From Lepus europaeus (lineage: Eukaryota > Chordata > Mammalia > Lagomorpha > Leporidae): a DNA stretch of 64,000 nt. The DNA lies in the NCBI RefSeq assembly GCF_033115175.1, contig NC_084835.1, forward strand, positions 94,547,948-94,611,947, given 5' to 3'. This document shows, one piece after another, positions 11,375 through 22,252 of this stretch. A program made the position numbers and the translations under genes. Within the stretch, counting starts at the first letter, position 1, and each line of letters opens with the position of its first letter. Below the pieces are notes generated by a model, which had not been told where the DNA came from, searched no databases, and saw only the letters and a program-made list of their open reading frames with translations.

Positions 11375-12137
11375 TCCAGCATTCTTATGATCATGATCGC
11401 TCCCAAACCTGCCATCTTTACTGAAACTGGACTGATAATTCAACAGCTTAGGCTTCCAGCTGACTGCATGTGAAAGAGAAATTCTCTCCTCTCCGAGTCC
11501 TTTATATGAGGGTAGCAAACTTTTCCTACGATATGCCCAATAGTAAATGATTCAGGCTCTGCTGCCTGCATACTGTCTCTCTCGTGATCGCTCAACTCCC
11601 ACATGAAAGTTAGCCATACACAAGCAGAATCCACCGAGGTGGCCATGTTCTAATAAAACTTGATTTACAAACACTAAAATCTGAATTTTATGTCATATCC
11701 ACATGTCACGAAACAGCACCCTTTTGAGTTTTTTAACCACTTAAAAACATAAATCTTCTTAAATCAAGGACCTACAAAAACAGGTCCATCAGATTTGATC
11801 CTAAGGGGACAGCTGGCCGACTCCCGCTTTCCACAGGCTGGAAGAAAGGTGCAGGATTCATGAATGAGTGGTGATGATCCCACCATGCACGAGCCAGTCT
11901 TCCTTGAACTATGACTAATAAAATCCATTTCACATTTTTCCTAGAAGTGCCATTTCCAAAAAGCTAGCAACGTCACTCAGCAAAGGCAGTGGTAGAAATG
12001 TTCCAATTCTAATGTCTCACACACAAGGAATAAATGCATTTTTATTGATCAACCACAAATTTTAAAATGTCTTCTAAAATTAATAGTAAACATGCTTGTG
12101 AAAAGTCTCTCATCACGTGACGGGCAGTCGGTATTAC
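11375..12137. other. Intron 12 near exon 12, nothing recognised
   Basis: Unique AT-rich sequence; no repeat or further exon recognised. Confidence 0.4.
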
Positions 12138-12216
12138 CTTGCTATGTTGGGCCCGGTAGCCTTTCCTGGAGCGACTGCATTCTTCGGGGAGTAGAAGTTC
12201 TCATACATGATGGGTG
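12138..12216 (-). CDS. PSTPIP2: PSTPIP2 coding exon 12 (tail; contains Ile282)
   Basis: 79 nt completing Ala280 and encoding PIMYENFYSPKNAVAPGKAT then GPNIA (281-305) plus AG of Arg306. The acceptor is GGTTCTCCCAG/CACCCATC; the donor is AGCAAG/GTAATACCG. Ile282 is present; its replacement by Asn causes the mouse Lupo disease. The NFYSPKN segment is one residue shorter than the human protein as I recall it (which has an extra Ser), explaining 333 rather than 334 residues. Confidence 0.95.
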
Positions 12217-12339
12217 CTGGGAGAACCATCAAGAAACAAAACATTACGAGGCAGGTGTCTTACATCTTCAATGAGCTCGGCCAAGAAATGCTGGCAGAAC
12301 TGCTTCAGCAACCCTCCCCCACCCCGCCGCCTCATTCAC

Positions 12340-12436
12340 CTGGTGGGGTCTGTCCAGTTTTGCGCTGATTCACAAAGTACTCGATGTCTTTCTCAATGCT
12401 GCACATTTCTAAGCTCTTCCGGACTTGTTCATACAT
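12340..12436 (-). CDS. PSTPIP2: PSTPIP2 coding exon 11 (end of F-BAR and linker)
   Basis: 97 nt encoding MYEQVRKSLEMCSIEKDIEY then FVNQRKTGQTPP (residues 248-279) plus the first base of Ala280. The acceptor is CTTCTTTTGGGTAG/ATGTATG; the donor is CCACCAG/GTGAATGAG. It closes the last F-BAR helix and begins the proline-containing tail. Thr277 replaces human Ile. Intron 11 below it is only 123 bp (12217-12339), the shortest in the gene. Confidence 0.96.
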
Positions 12437-12500
12437 CTACCCAAAAGAAGACAGATCAGCAAGCAGAGGCATGTCGATGACAAATGTGGCACGGCTCACT

Positions 12501-12859
12501 AAGAAAGGTTTGATAGGGGCCAGCGCTGTGGCACAGCGGATTAAAGCCCTGGCCTGAAGCACCGGCATCCCATATGGGCGCTGGTTCTAGTCCCAGCTGC
12601 TCCTCTTCTGATCCAGCTCTCAGCTATGGCCTGGGAAAGCAGTGCAAGATGGCCCAAAGTCCCTGGGCCCCTGCACCCACATGGGACACCCAGAGGAAGC
12701 TCCTGGCTCCTGGCTTCGGATCAGCACAGCTCCGGCCATTGCAGCCATCTGAGGAGTGAACCAGCAGATGGAAGACCTCTCTCTCTGTTTCTACCTCTCT
12801 CTGTAACTCTGTCTTTCAAATAAATAAAATAAATCTTTTTTTTAAAGAAAGGTTTGATA
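12501..12859 (+). repeat. C-SINE with 15-bp target duplication
   Basis: Body 12516-12844. AAGAAAGGTTTGATA is exact at 12501-12515 and 12845-12859. It lies about 80 bp upstream of the exon 11 acceptor, in intron 10. Confidence 0.94.
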
Positions 12860-13591
12860 AATGGCTGATTCTCTTCCAAATTTTGTTATTTTGGAAAGAA
12901 AAATAAGACATTCCTAAGTCCCAAGCTCATACAAAGGCTTTTCTTTAACGCCTATATGATGCTAATTTTTTTTTAAAGATGATGGGAAATATGTCTCAGT
13001 GGCAGGACAAAAACATTGGCTGAGAAATTAGAAAGATATACTGGATGAACCAAAACATACACACCAAGTCCTGTGACACAAGACCAAGGACCCCCACAAA
13101 TGCCAAGACAATCACCTAACTTGAAGCAAGTTTCTTCCATTCACTTCTATGGGCTTGCTGGGTGCTGAACTGTTTGCTAATGTGAATGTCCTGTCTGGGT
13201 GTAGGTGGCTGTTCCTTAGCAAAGAAGGCTGATAACTTGATTTGGTGTTCTCTGTAGTCTGAGGACCTGATTACTGTTGCTATGTACAAGTTAAAGCCAG
13301 ACAACAGCTCTGTGAAAGTTGCTACAGCAAATTTTGAGCTTTGGAGTGAACCCGAATGACCACAAGCCTGAGTATGGGTCAGTTTGCTGGTAGCTGGTGC
13401 TATCCTGGAGTGACCCCACTCCAGACTACAGCAGGCTCAGGACTCAGAACCATGCTGTAACACTTCTGTCTTCTGTACATTGTCCTCACATTGTGTTTGG
13501 GTTCCCTCCTCTGCTCTCCAACCCTAACTCTGAATTAAAAAAAAAAAATCATGGTAGTAAAATGGACCAGGATTCAGGCAAGTTACATATT
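12860..13591. other. Intron 10, nothing recognised
   Basis: Unique sequence with no exon or clear repeat. Confidence 0.4.
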
Positions 13592-13608
13592 TATCTGGGT
13601 ATTTTTTT

Positions 13609-13948
13609 ATTTTTATTTTTTGACAGGCAGAGTGGACAGTAGAGGGAGACAGAGAGAAAGGTCTTCCTTTTTGCCGTTGGTTCACCCTACAATGGCCGCC
13701 GCGGTAGGTGCGCTGCAGCCAGCGCACCGCGCTGATCCGATGGCAGGAGCCAGGTGCTTCTCCTGGTCTCCCATGCAGGTACAGGGCCCAAGAACTTGGG
13801 CCATCCTCCACTGCACTCCCTGGCCACAGCAGAGAGCTGGCCTGGAAGAGGGGCAACCGGGACAGGATCGATGCCCCGACTGGGACTAGAACCCAGTGTG
13901 CTGGCGCCACAAGGCGGAGGATTAGCCTAGTGAGCCGCGGCGCCAGCA
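13609..13948 (-). repeat. C-SINE, first of a same-target pair
   Basis: TTTTTTGACAGGCAGAGTGGACAG tail side; GAGCCGCGGCGCCAGCA 5' end; flanked by TATCTGGGTATTTTT (13592) and the same at 13949. Confidence 0.93.
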
Positions 13949-13964
13949 TATCTGGGTATTTTTT

Positions 13965-14279
13965 TTTTTTTTTAATTTGACAGGTAGAGTTAGACAGTGA
14001 GAGAGAGACAGAGAGAAAGGTCTTCCTTCCGTCAGTTCACACCCCTAGATGGCCGCTACAGCCGGCACTGTGCCGATCCAAAGCCAGGAGCCAGGTGCCT
14101 CTTCCTGGTCTCCCATGCCGGCGCAGGGGCCCAAGCACTTGGGCCATCCTCCACTGCCCTCCCAGGCCACAGCAGAGAGCTGGCCTGGAAGACGAGCAAC
14201 CGGGACTAGAACCCAGTGCCCATATGGGATGCCGGCACTGCAGGTGGAGGATTAACCAAGTGAGCCACGGTGCCGCCCC
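13965..14279 (-). repeat. C-SINE, second of a same-target pair
   Basis: T run, AATTTGACAGGTAGAGTTAGACAG, ends GAGCCACGGTGCCGCCCC. Flanked by TATCTGGGTATT (13949) and TATCTGAGTATT (14280), so the host sequence occurs three times. Confidence 0.93.
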
Positions 14280-14442
14280 TATCTGAGTATTCTATCAACT
14301 CACTGTGTGGCCATGGACAAGTCACTTTACCTCTGGATCTCAAATGGATGGGGGGGGGGGTGTGAACTAATAAATGTCTATGCTTTCCCTCTAATGGATC
14401 CAACAGGCACAGCCACAGTACTCTGTGGCTGCTCCTACTTAC
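14280..14442 (+). repeat. MIR fragment next to exon 10
   Basis: actcactgtgtggccatggacaagtcactttacctctggatctc resembles the MIR core, orientation plus; followed by a run of about 10 G. Confidence 0.5.
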
Positions 14443-14541
14443 ATCATCGCTGGTGACACATTGTTTTGACAGCTGATTCACATGTAACCACAGCGCATTC
14501 CGGAAGAAGTTTATTCGTTCACATTCTTGAGCTTCAAACAC
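14443..14541 (-). CDS. PSTPIP2: PSTPIP2 coding exon 10 (contains Trp232)
   Basis: 99 nt, 33 codons, phase 0 at both ends: VFEAQECERINFFRNALWLH then VNQLSKQCVTSDD, residues 215-247. The acceptor is GCTCTTCTGCAG/GTGTTTG; the donor is GATGAT/GTAAGTAGG, near-ideal. Trp232 (NALWLHV) falls exactly at the position known in mouse to bind PEST-type protein tyrosine phosphatases, which supports the 11-residue length assumed for exon 1. First residue is Val where human has Ala. Confidence 0.96.
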
Positions 14542-16862
14542 CTGCAGAAGAGCAACTACATGTACATCTATGTGCAGAGAAAGGAGCCATTCATTGACAC
14601 TGGCTGTGACTTAAACAGTGTCATCTCCAGTTATCTGTAAGCTTCTTGTTCAATAGGGTGCCCCCTCCCAGCACCACCGAGGACACTCATGAACTCTGAC
14701 CAGGAAAAGGAATGCAAATAGATTCTAACATGGTATCAACCCAAACAGGACTGGATAGAGTTCTGAAGGTAAGAAGGAACAGTGATCCCAGACACCAATG
14801 TTCTACCCCGAGTTCCAGGTCACATTTCCAACTGTCTAATAAGCATCTCCATCTGGGCAGCCCCAGAGCCAAACCTCACCCTCCTGCCCCGTGATAAATG
14901 AATGTCTGGCAAGGTGGTCATAACTATTGCAACTGCTCAATTAGGATTAGGACACGGAGGCCCTTACACTTCCCTTTTGTCTTGGTACAAGTTTAAAGTT
15001 TCCCTTAATAAAAAAGTTAAAAGCCAATGCCCTTTTGGATATAGGCAACTTCTGAAAAAGTCAAGCCAATCTACAAAATGGATGAAAGTCTGTTCAACAG
15101 TGGATGTTATATGTTAACATATTTTTAAACATTTACTGTCACAGCTATTACATTTTAAAACTTTTTATAATATAAAATTTCAAGCATATACAAGAGTAGA
15201 GAGAATAATATAATAAATGTATCTGTATCCATCAACAGCTTACCAATTATCAACTCATGACCATTTATCCTACTCCCTGGTGTATTTTGTAGTGAATGCA
15301 CTATTTCACTTATAAATATTTTAGTATCTCCATACTACTAGTTTCACTACAGAATACTTCACATGGAATCAGAGAGAGCCATATAATAAATACCTACATA
15401 CCAACCACCTAGCTTTGTCAAAAACTGCCCAAGTTTGCTTCACATTCTGTTAAAGCCCCCTGAGTGACTTCACAATCTACATCACCTTCCTCCTTCCCCA
15501 GAATAACCATTATCCTAAATATTATCATTCCCATGCAGGCTTTTATTCTAAACATGTATCCACAAAATGCATATGCTATTGAGACAGAATTGAAACAGGA
15601 CTCACAAAATCAAGACATTCCTGACCCAACATGTATCCATCTCCCACCTCAGGTCTCTCCACTAAGCTCCAAACCAATGAGAAGCTAGAGTTCACATCCT
15701 AACCACAAAAGACCCTTGACCACCCTGTAGAAACTCCCCCAGGCCATGTGCACACCCAGAATAGCTCAAAACAACCAAGGTATGACCTTCCTGGGGATGT
15801 GCTAGTGAGCAACAGCACCATTTTGAGTAATTCATGTGCAAAAAAAGGAACTAACCAGTGCAGAGCACCAAGCCGAGTGCAGACCAAAGCATTATGTGCT
15901 GAGGGGGACAGGTGCACACAGAGGTGCCAAGCGCCAAGGGGGAATTATACCCAGGGTAAATGCCTGTCCAGTCCCCTCACTGAGGACCTTCTTCGCACCC
16001 TCTTCGCACCCCGCTGTTTTCCTTGTGCTCAAGCATAAGCCCGCTGTAAGTTCTGTCTGGGTTGCACATTGACCTCTTGTCAATTTCCATTGCAAGGAAG
16101 TCAAAGAACCTTGAGTAGGTATCTACAAAAATGGCCTTGCTCTAAGCTTTTCCATGAGAGTCTGGCATTCACAAAGCAGAGAAGAGCATTTTAGGAAGAG
16201 GACAGTGACCCATGGATTCAGATAGTAGAGAAAAGTCAAATAAGAGTAGAACTGCAGAGGCTCCTGGGTGCCAGCCAAGAGATTAGTGGTAGGGCAGCAA
16301 ACCCCAGAGGAAGCAGTAGGGAGCACGAGGACTTGAGACAGTTTCTTCAAAAAGTGTGGTTGGAAAGACAAGAGAGTGGAGCAGATGGGAAGAAAGAGCT
16401 GGGTGGTTTAAAGCTGGGAATGCACCGATCTGCACAAGATAACAGCAGTTCACAGTGAAGGCAGCTGGGTAGAATAAGATCCTGATGGGGCTGGGAGTGG
16501 TCCCTTTTCTACTCATAGGAGAAAAGGTGGGGGGAGCTGTGAAGCAATGGTTCCCATACTTGAAGTCCCATCTGAGTGATCTGCAGGACTAACTACCGCA
16601 GGGACTACTGGGCCTCCTGCCAGACTTCCTCACTCGTTGGGTCTGGGGTCTGTCTGAGAGTGCCGTCCTCGGGGGACACTGATGCATCCCGGAATCTCCC
16701 TTTGAGAACCTCTGGTGAGAACGTGTATTGACAGAGTGACAGAAACTTGAAGACATTCGCAGGTTATGTCTTTTATTTTCTCTTGAAAATTGTAACATCA
16801 TGTGCTGCAAATGAAAGGAGATGCTGATAAAATCTCAGGTGTGAAGAGTTTAAAAAAAAGAG
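14542..16862. other. Intron 9, SINE-free part with an L1-like trace
   Basis: About 15150-15560 (ataaatgtatctgtatccatcaacagcttaccaattatcaac and on) resembles the 3' UTR of an old L1M subfamily. The remainder is unique. Confidence 0.45.
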
Positions 16863-17184
16863 GTCTGATGTAGTGACACAGCAAACCAAGCCACTGCTTG
16901 CAACGCCTGCATCCTATATGAGCACCAGTTTGAGTCATGGCTGCTCTGCTTCTAATCCAGCTCCTTGTTAATGCACCTGGAACAGTAGCAGCAGATGGTC
17001 CTAGTATTGGGCCCCTGCCACCCATATAGGAAACTAGGATGAAGTTCCTGGCTCCTAGCTTCAGCCTGGCCCAGTCCTGGCTGTTGCTGCCATTTGGGGA
17101 GTGAACCAGCTGATGGAAGATCTCTCTCTCTCTCTCTCTCCCTCTCTCTCTCTCTTCCTCTCTCTCTGTCTTTCAAATAAATAA

Positions 17185-17232
<48 letters not shown>

Positions 17233-17235
17233 AAA
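16863..17235 (+). repeat. C-SINE with (GAAA)n tail
   Basis: GGTCTGATGTAGTGACACAG start; CT array at 17120-17168; tail CAAATAAATAAAA expanded into a (GAAA)n microsatellite at 17186-17234. Confidence 0.88.
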
Positions 17236-17519
17236 GCTTCCAAAACCTAACCTACTCACCTGTTATATGCACACCCTTTAGAACCTACAAAGTACAGGCA
17301 AGACTCTCAAAAGGTAATCACTACAGTTAATAAACCACTAACTGATTCACCTGGTTCATTCCTGCACCGACCAAACACTGGATGAAAGCTTTGAAGAGTA
17401 CTGGACAGCATAGTCAGGATGGGGAGGAAGCAAAAAGATGAGGTTTACTATGTGAAAGGTATGAACATTGTCAGAATCCTGATGGAGTCGCTAGCGGCAG
17501 CACTAACAAACAAACACAG

Positions 17520-17838
17520 GGCAGGTGGTTGGGGCAGTGGTTAAGATGCCACTTAGGACACCCACATCCCATATCAGAGTGTCTGGGTTCAAGTCCTAGC
17601 TCAGTTCCCTATTCCAGCTTCCTGATAATGTGAACCCTGAGAGGCAGCAGATGATGGCTCAAGTACCCAGGTACCGGCTACCCACATGGGAGGCCTGGAT
17701 GGAGCTTCCCATTCCTGGCTTTGGCCTGGCCCAGCCCTGCCCTGGCTGTTGTGGATATTTGAAAAGTGAACCAGTGGATGACAGATCTCTCCCCTCTCTC
17801 TGCCTTTCAAATGAATAAAATAAGTTAAGAAAAATATG
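17520..17838 (+). repeat. Older C-SINE subfamily copy
   Basis: GCAGGTGGTTGGGGCAGTGG and CTTAGGACACCCACATCC, typical of the older subfamily; TTTCAAATGAATAAAATAAG tail. Confidence 0.8.
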
Positions 17839-17865
17839 TTTAAAAAAATAAACTCAGACCATTAT

Positions 17866-18245
17866 AAAGAAAGCATTCTTGGCCGGTGCCGTGGCTTAAC
17901 AGGCTAATCCTCCACCTTGCGGCGCCGGCACACTGGGTTCTAGTCCCGGTCGGGGCACCGATCCTGTCCCAGTTGCCCCTCTTCCAGGCCAGCTCTCTGC
18001 TGTGGCCAGGGAGTGCAGTGGAGTATGGCCCAAGTTCTTGGGTCCTGCACCCCATGGGAGACCAGAAGAAACACCTGGCTCCTGCCATCGGAACAGCGCG
18101 GTGCGCCGGCTGCAGCGCGCCTACCGCGGCGGCCATTGGAGGGTGAACCAACGGCAAAAAGGAAGACCTTTCTCTCTGTCTCCCTCTACTGTCCACTCTG
18201 CCTGTCCAAAAAAAAAAAAAAAAAAAAAAGAAAGAAAGCATTCTT
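17866..18245 (+). repeat. Full-length young C-SINE with 15-bp target duplication
   Basis: Body 17881-18230; AAAGAAAGCATTCTT exact at 17866-17880 and 18231-18245. It retains the GC-rich cgcggtgcgccggctgcagcgcgcc segment. Confidence 0.95.
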
Positions 18246-18644
18246 ATGCATTATTGCCTGCTACAACTATGACAGGGGACCCTGACAGAGCTACATATAC
18301 AGAGGCCACTGCAACCAAAAAGCACTTCTCCAAGGACATCTGCCTAGCAACTCTGTTTAACCTTGAACTAATAACCACTGAGTTATGAATCACTGTGGCA
18401 AAAGACTATTGTTTCAAAATATCTGACATCCTCCTCCCATGCTTACCTCTAAAAACTTCCACTTTCCTCATTCTCATTAAAAACACCCACAGTTAACTGG
18501 GGCATGCACACTGTACTGCTCTGCCATTCCCAAATAAATACAATCTTCTTTGGAGAGTCGCTCTGATTGTTCTCTGTTACTCAGGTTGACAGATGGAAAG
18601 TTATTCCAGTTCCTTCACTCTTTAGTTAAATTCCTGACTTCTGA

Positions 18645-19316
18645 GGCTGACTTTTGGCACGGTGGTTAACATGCCACTTGGGACACCCACATCTCTCATT
18701 GGAGTGTCTGGGTTCAAGTCCTGCATCCACTTGATTTCCCCATCCTGCTAATGCATACCCTGGAAGGCAGCAGGTGATGGCACAGGCACTTCACCCTTGT
18801 GGGAGACCCAGATGAATTCCAGCCTCCTGGATTTAGCGTGACCCAGCTCTAACAGCTGTGGGCATCTGGGGAGTGAATCTGGAAGGAAGATCTCTCTGTG
18901 TCTCTGCTTCTGTCTCCCTCTCTCCCCCCCCTCTTTTTTTTTTTTTTAATTATTTTTGACAGGCAGAGTGGACAGTGAGAGAGAGAGAGAGACAGAGAAA
19001 GGTCTTCCTTTTTGCTGTTGGTTCACCCTCCAATGGCCGCCGCGGTAGGCGCATCTCGCTGATCCAAAGCCAGGAGCCAGGTGCTTCTCCTGGTCTCCCA
19101 TGGGGTGCAGGGCCCAAGCACTTGGGCCATCCTCCACTGCACTCCCGGGCCACAGCAGAGAGCTGGCCTGGAAGAGGGGCAACCGGGACAGAATCCGGTG
19201 CCCCGACCGGGACTAGAACCCGGTGTGCTGGCGCCGCAAGGTGGAGGATTAGCCTGTTGAGCCACGGCACCGGCCAACCTCTCTCCCTTTCAAAGCAAAT
19301 GAAATAATATTTTAAA
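18645..19316 (+). repeat. Older C-SINE interrupted by a younger one
   Basis: Left part 18645-18933 (TGACTTTTGGCACGGTGG to the C-rich CT tract), right part about 19277-19316 (CTCTCTCCCTTTCAAAGC tail). The insertion between them is a separate SINE. Confidence 0.8.
18936..19275 (-). repeat. Young C-SINE inserted in an older SINE
   Basis: TTTTTGACAGGCAGAGTGGACAG; ends GAGCCACGGCACCGGCC. Opposite in orientation to its host SINE. Confidence 0.93.
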
Positions 19317-19363
19317 TTCTTGATTTCTAATTTTCCCCCATTCTATGAGAATTGAAGTGCAAT

Positions 19364-19612
19364 AAAAGTGAATGAGGGCCGGCGCCGTGGCTCCACCTTG
19401 CTGCGCCAGTACCCCGGGTTCTAGTCCCAGTTGGGGCTCCGGATTCTATCCCGGTTGCCCCTCTTCCAGGCCAGCTCTCTGCTATGGCCCCAGAAGGCAG
19501 TGGAGGATGGCCCAAGTGCTTGGGCCCTGCAAAAAGGAAGACCTTTCTCTCTGTCTCTCTCTCTCTCACTATCCACTCTGCCTGTCAAAAAAAAAAAAAA
19601 AAAGTGAATGAG
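19364..19612 (+). repeat. C-SINE with internal deletion
   Basis: Body 19377-19599, flanked by exact AAAAGTGAATGAG (19364-19376 and 19600-19612). The centre is missing: GGGCCCTGCA joins AAAAAGGAAGACC directly, losing about 130 bp present in full copies. Confidence 0.93.
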
Positions 19613-19626
19613 AGCATTTCTACAAC

Positions 19627-19993
19627 ACTACACTCTCGGGTCTGGCACTGTGGCATAGCAGGTAAAGCCGCTGCCTGTGGTGCTGGTATCCCAGAGGCCA
19701 CCGGTTTGAGTCCCAGCTGCTCCACTTCCAATCCAGCTCTCTGCTATGGCCTGGGAAATCAGTGGAGGATGGTCCAGATCCTTGGGCCCCTGCATCTGTG
19801 TGGGGGACCTGGAGGAAGCTCCTGGATCCTGGCTTCAGATCGTCCCAGCTCTGGCCATTACGGCCATCTGGGGAGTGAACCAGCAGATGGAAGACTTTCT
19901 CTCTCTCTCTCTCTCTCTCTGCCTCTGCCTCTCTGAAACTCTGCATTTCAAATAAAAATAAATAAATCAAATTTAAAAAAAGACTACACTCTC
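19627..19993 (+). repeat. C-SINE close to the exon 9 donor
   Basis: Body 19638-19982; ACTACACTCTC exact on both sides. It ends 42 bp below the exon 9 border, just inside intron 9. Confidence 0.94.
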
Positions 19994-20024
19994 CAGGCCC
20001 CAGGCAGCTTCCGCTCTCCCGTAC

Positions 20025-20104
20025 CTCGCAGGCCTTGATGTGCTCGCTCTGCCACTCCTCTCGGACCTTATCCAGCGTGTTGATGTGCAGCATGTATGCT
20101 TTGT
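20025..20104 (-). CDS. PSTPIP2: PSTPIP2 coding exon 9 (F-BAR)
   Basis: 80 nt completing Asp188 and encoding KAYMLHINTLDKVREEWQSE then HIKACE, residues 189-214; ends in phase 0. The acceptor is CTCTCCCACTGCAG/ACAAAG; the donor is GCGAG/GTACGGGAG. A young SINE lies only about 40 bp into the intron downstream of this donor (19638-19982), so the splice site sits close to repeat sequence. Confidence 0.96.
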
Positions 20105-21040
20105 CTGCAGTGGGAGAGAGGGGTATAGGTTCAGAAACCAGTCAGGAGGGAACTCGTGGATGCACCCCACCCCACCCTACCCCACCCCCTACGCTCATCT
20201 CCAGTGAAATGCGTCAGAGCTGTGGTGAGCTCACAAGGCCACAAGAGGTCTGAACGTTAGAAGGACATAACTGCATCTCGCCACATAATATCTTTACGAA
20301 ATAAGCAAATGTGGGTAACACTTTCATTTAAACATTGAACCAAGCCTTGAGCAAGAAATGGCTCAAGGAAGAAGTGAAGGCAGAGGAAGAAGTTCTTTGC
20401 CAAATTCCACCTCAGTAGCTCCCAGCATTTTCCATTTTCAAGAAAAGTCTCCAGCAGGGGATGCAGGAAAGAGATTCGCCTGGGGTCCAAAAGGGACACC
20501 AAGTTACATAGTATTGGATTTAGAGACTCCTCAAGGGAGCAAGGTGGCCAGAGGCTTGTTTGCTGGAGGCTATTCTGGGATTCAGTAGCCTTTGCAAACA
20601 CCTGGCTTGGGTCTTAGATTTCAGTGACTGAAAGGCCTTCAACTTGGCTGCTGCCTTCACAGCAGATAAGGACTAACAGAGCCAAAAGGGGCTTTGATGC
20701 AGACGTCCCTGTCAATCAGAGGGAGCCACTGAGTCCAGAGCCCCTAGCACACGACTCCCCCACCACCATTCACTTTCAGGTAAGGCAGCAAGACCCGAGC
20801 AGGAAGCCGCTCCAGACTGCGCCTCCTCGTCTGATTCCTCCCGTTTCCAGGATTCTGAGATGCCTCCCTGCCTGCACTCCTCCATTCCTTCCTTCCTGCC
20901 TTCCCATACCTTGTTAACCCCACCGTTTATCCCTGTGTTCTGTATTGTAAGGTATATAAACTGCCTTTCTCAGAGACACATTTAGGATAATGTAAATCCC
21001 ACCACCCACCCGCCCCCATGGGTGGGAGCAGCCCCCTCAC
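20105..21040. other. Intron 8, unique sequence
   Basis: 936 bp without SINE. A C-rich stretch at 20165-20192. No extra exon recognised. Confidence 0.5.
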
Positions 21041-21086
21041 CTGAGTCTTCCACTGCCGTCTTTGAAGTTGCCAGTTTCACAAAAAG
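21041..21086 (-). CDS. PSTPIP2: PSTPIP2 coding exon 8 (F-BAR, short)
   Basis: 46 nt encoding LFVKLATSKTAVEDS (residues 173-187) plus the first base of Asp188. The acceptor is TTTTTTTTTTGTCCTGACAG/CTTTTTG, an excellent polypyrimidine tract; the donor is GACTCAG/GTGAGGGG. Residues agree with the human protein throughout. Intron 7 (21087-21625) is only 539 bp and free of young SINEs. Confidence 0.95.
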
Positions 21087-21625
21087 CTGTCAGGACAAAA
21101 AAAAAAAATAGACACTGGGAATGTTAAGCCAGGGATTGGTAGGCAAAACCAATGTAAGTACAATGACCGTGGAGAAACAAGGTCTAGTCCAAGTCCTACC
21201 TACATTTCCCCTGGGAGCAAACCATTCAGCTTGGCCTCAAATCTCATCACCATTGGAAAATATCCATAAAGTACCTCTCCCTAGGTTTTCCTAAAGAGCT
21301 ACCCTTGCCCTCTGGGGTATATGCAGGTTTTACAAATTAAATGAGCCATCTGCCCAAGCAAGAGACAACAAAGAGTATAGGAACTGAGTCTTAAAGGAAG
21401 ATGAACAATATCACAACCTCCTCCCACCTCCATCACCATGGCCATGCCTCCCGGGCTCTTCCCCAAACCCCAGACATGTGATAAGGGTGTTTCTGGTTCA
21501 GGGGACCCTCACAGCCTGGGGGAAGATACTGCCAGGGCCTCTGAGGGCAGGTCCATTTTCCTGGTTGGCTTTGGCCTGACACACGTGAATCTCTGCGTTG
21601 TTGGGTTGGCAGCCCTGCTCGGTAC

Positions 21626-21724
21626 CTTTTCTTGTTGCTTTGGGTTTACCAGGTTGGCACTCCGGTGGACAGCCTGCTCCGCCTCATCCTTGTCACGGCA
21701 CTTCTGCTCGTAATTCCTCTTTGC
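21626..21724 (-). CDS. PSTPIP2: PSTPIP2 coding exon 7 (F-BAR)
   Basis: 99 nt, 33 codons, phase 0 at both ends: AKRNYEQKCRDKDEAEQAVH then RSANLVNPKQQEK, residues 140-172. The acceptor is TTCATCACAAAAG/GCAAAG, poor in pyrimidines next to the AG; the donor is GAAAAG/GTACCGAGC, where +4 to +6 are weak. KCRDKDEAEQ is the conserved PSTPIP heptad segment. Exons 9, 8 and 7 lie within 1.7 kb, the tightest cluster in the gene. His159 replaces the Ser of the human protein as I recall it. Confidence 0.95.
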
Positions 21725-21952
21725 CTTTTGTGATGAACAGAGGACAGAACCAGGTGAGCACTGTCTAAAAGACAGCCACCCTAGCCTATCACACCCAGCC
21801 CCAGGCTCTCAGAGCACACCTGCTCTTTCTTACCCGAAATCTCTCCTAGCCCTATCCCAAACGAAGCATGTAACAGCTACCTATGCAGGGAAGTAATAAC
21901 TCCTGTTTGACAAACGCAAAAAAGTTGAGCTTTAAAAAAAAAAAAATGATTG

Positions 21953-22252
21953 AAGAGTGGGTGTTTGGCTCAGTGGTCAAGACGCCAAGTGGGACACCTG
22001 CATCTCATATCAGAGTGCCTGGGTTCAAGTCCCAGCTCTGTTCCTATTTCCAGGTTCCTGCGAATGTGCACCTTGGGAGGCAGCAGATGATGGCTCAAGT
22101 ACTTGGGTCCCTGCCGCTCACTTGGGACACCTGGATCGAGTTCCTGGCCCCCAGCTTTGGCCTGGCCTAACCCCGACTGTTGCAGGCTTTTAGAGAGTAA
22201 ACCAGCAGATAGGCACTGTCTTTCAAATAAATAAATAAATATTTTAAAAATT
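21953..22252 (+). repeat. Older C-SINE subfamily copy
   Basis: GAGTGGGTGTTTGGCTCAGTGG and AAGTGGGACACCTGCATC; CTGTCTTTCAAATAAATAAAT tail. Confidence 0.8.
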
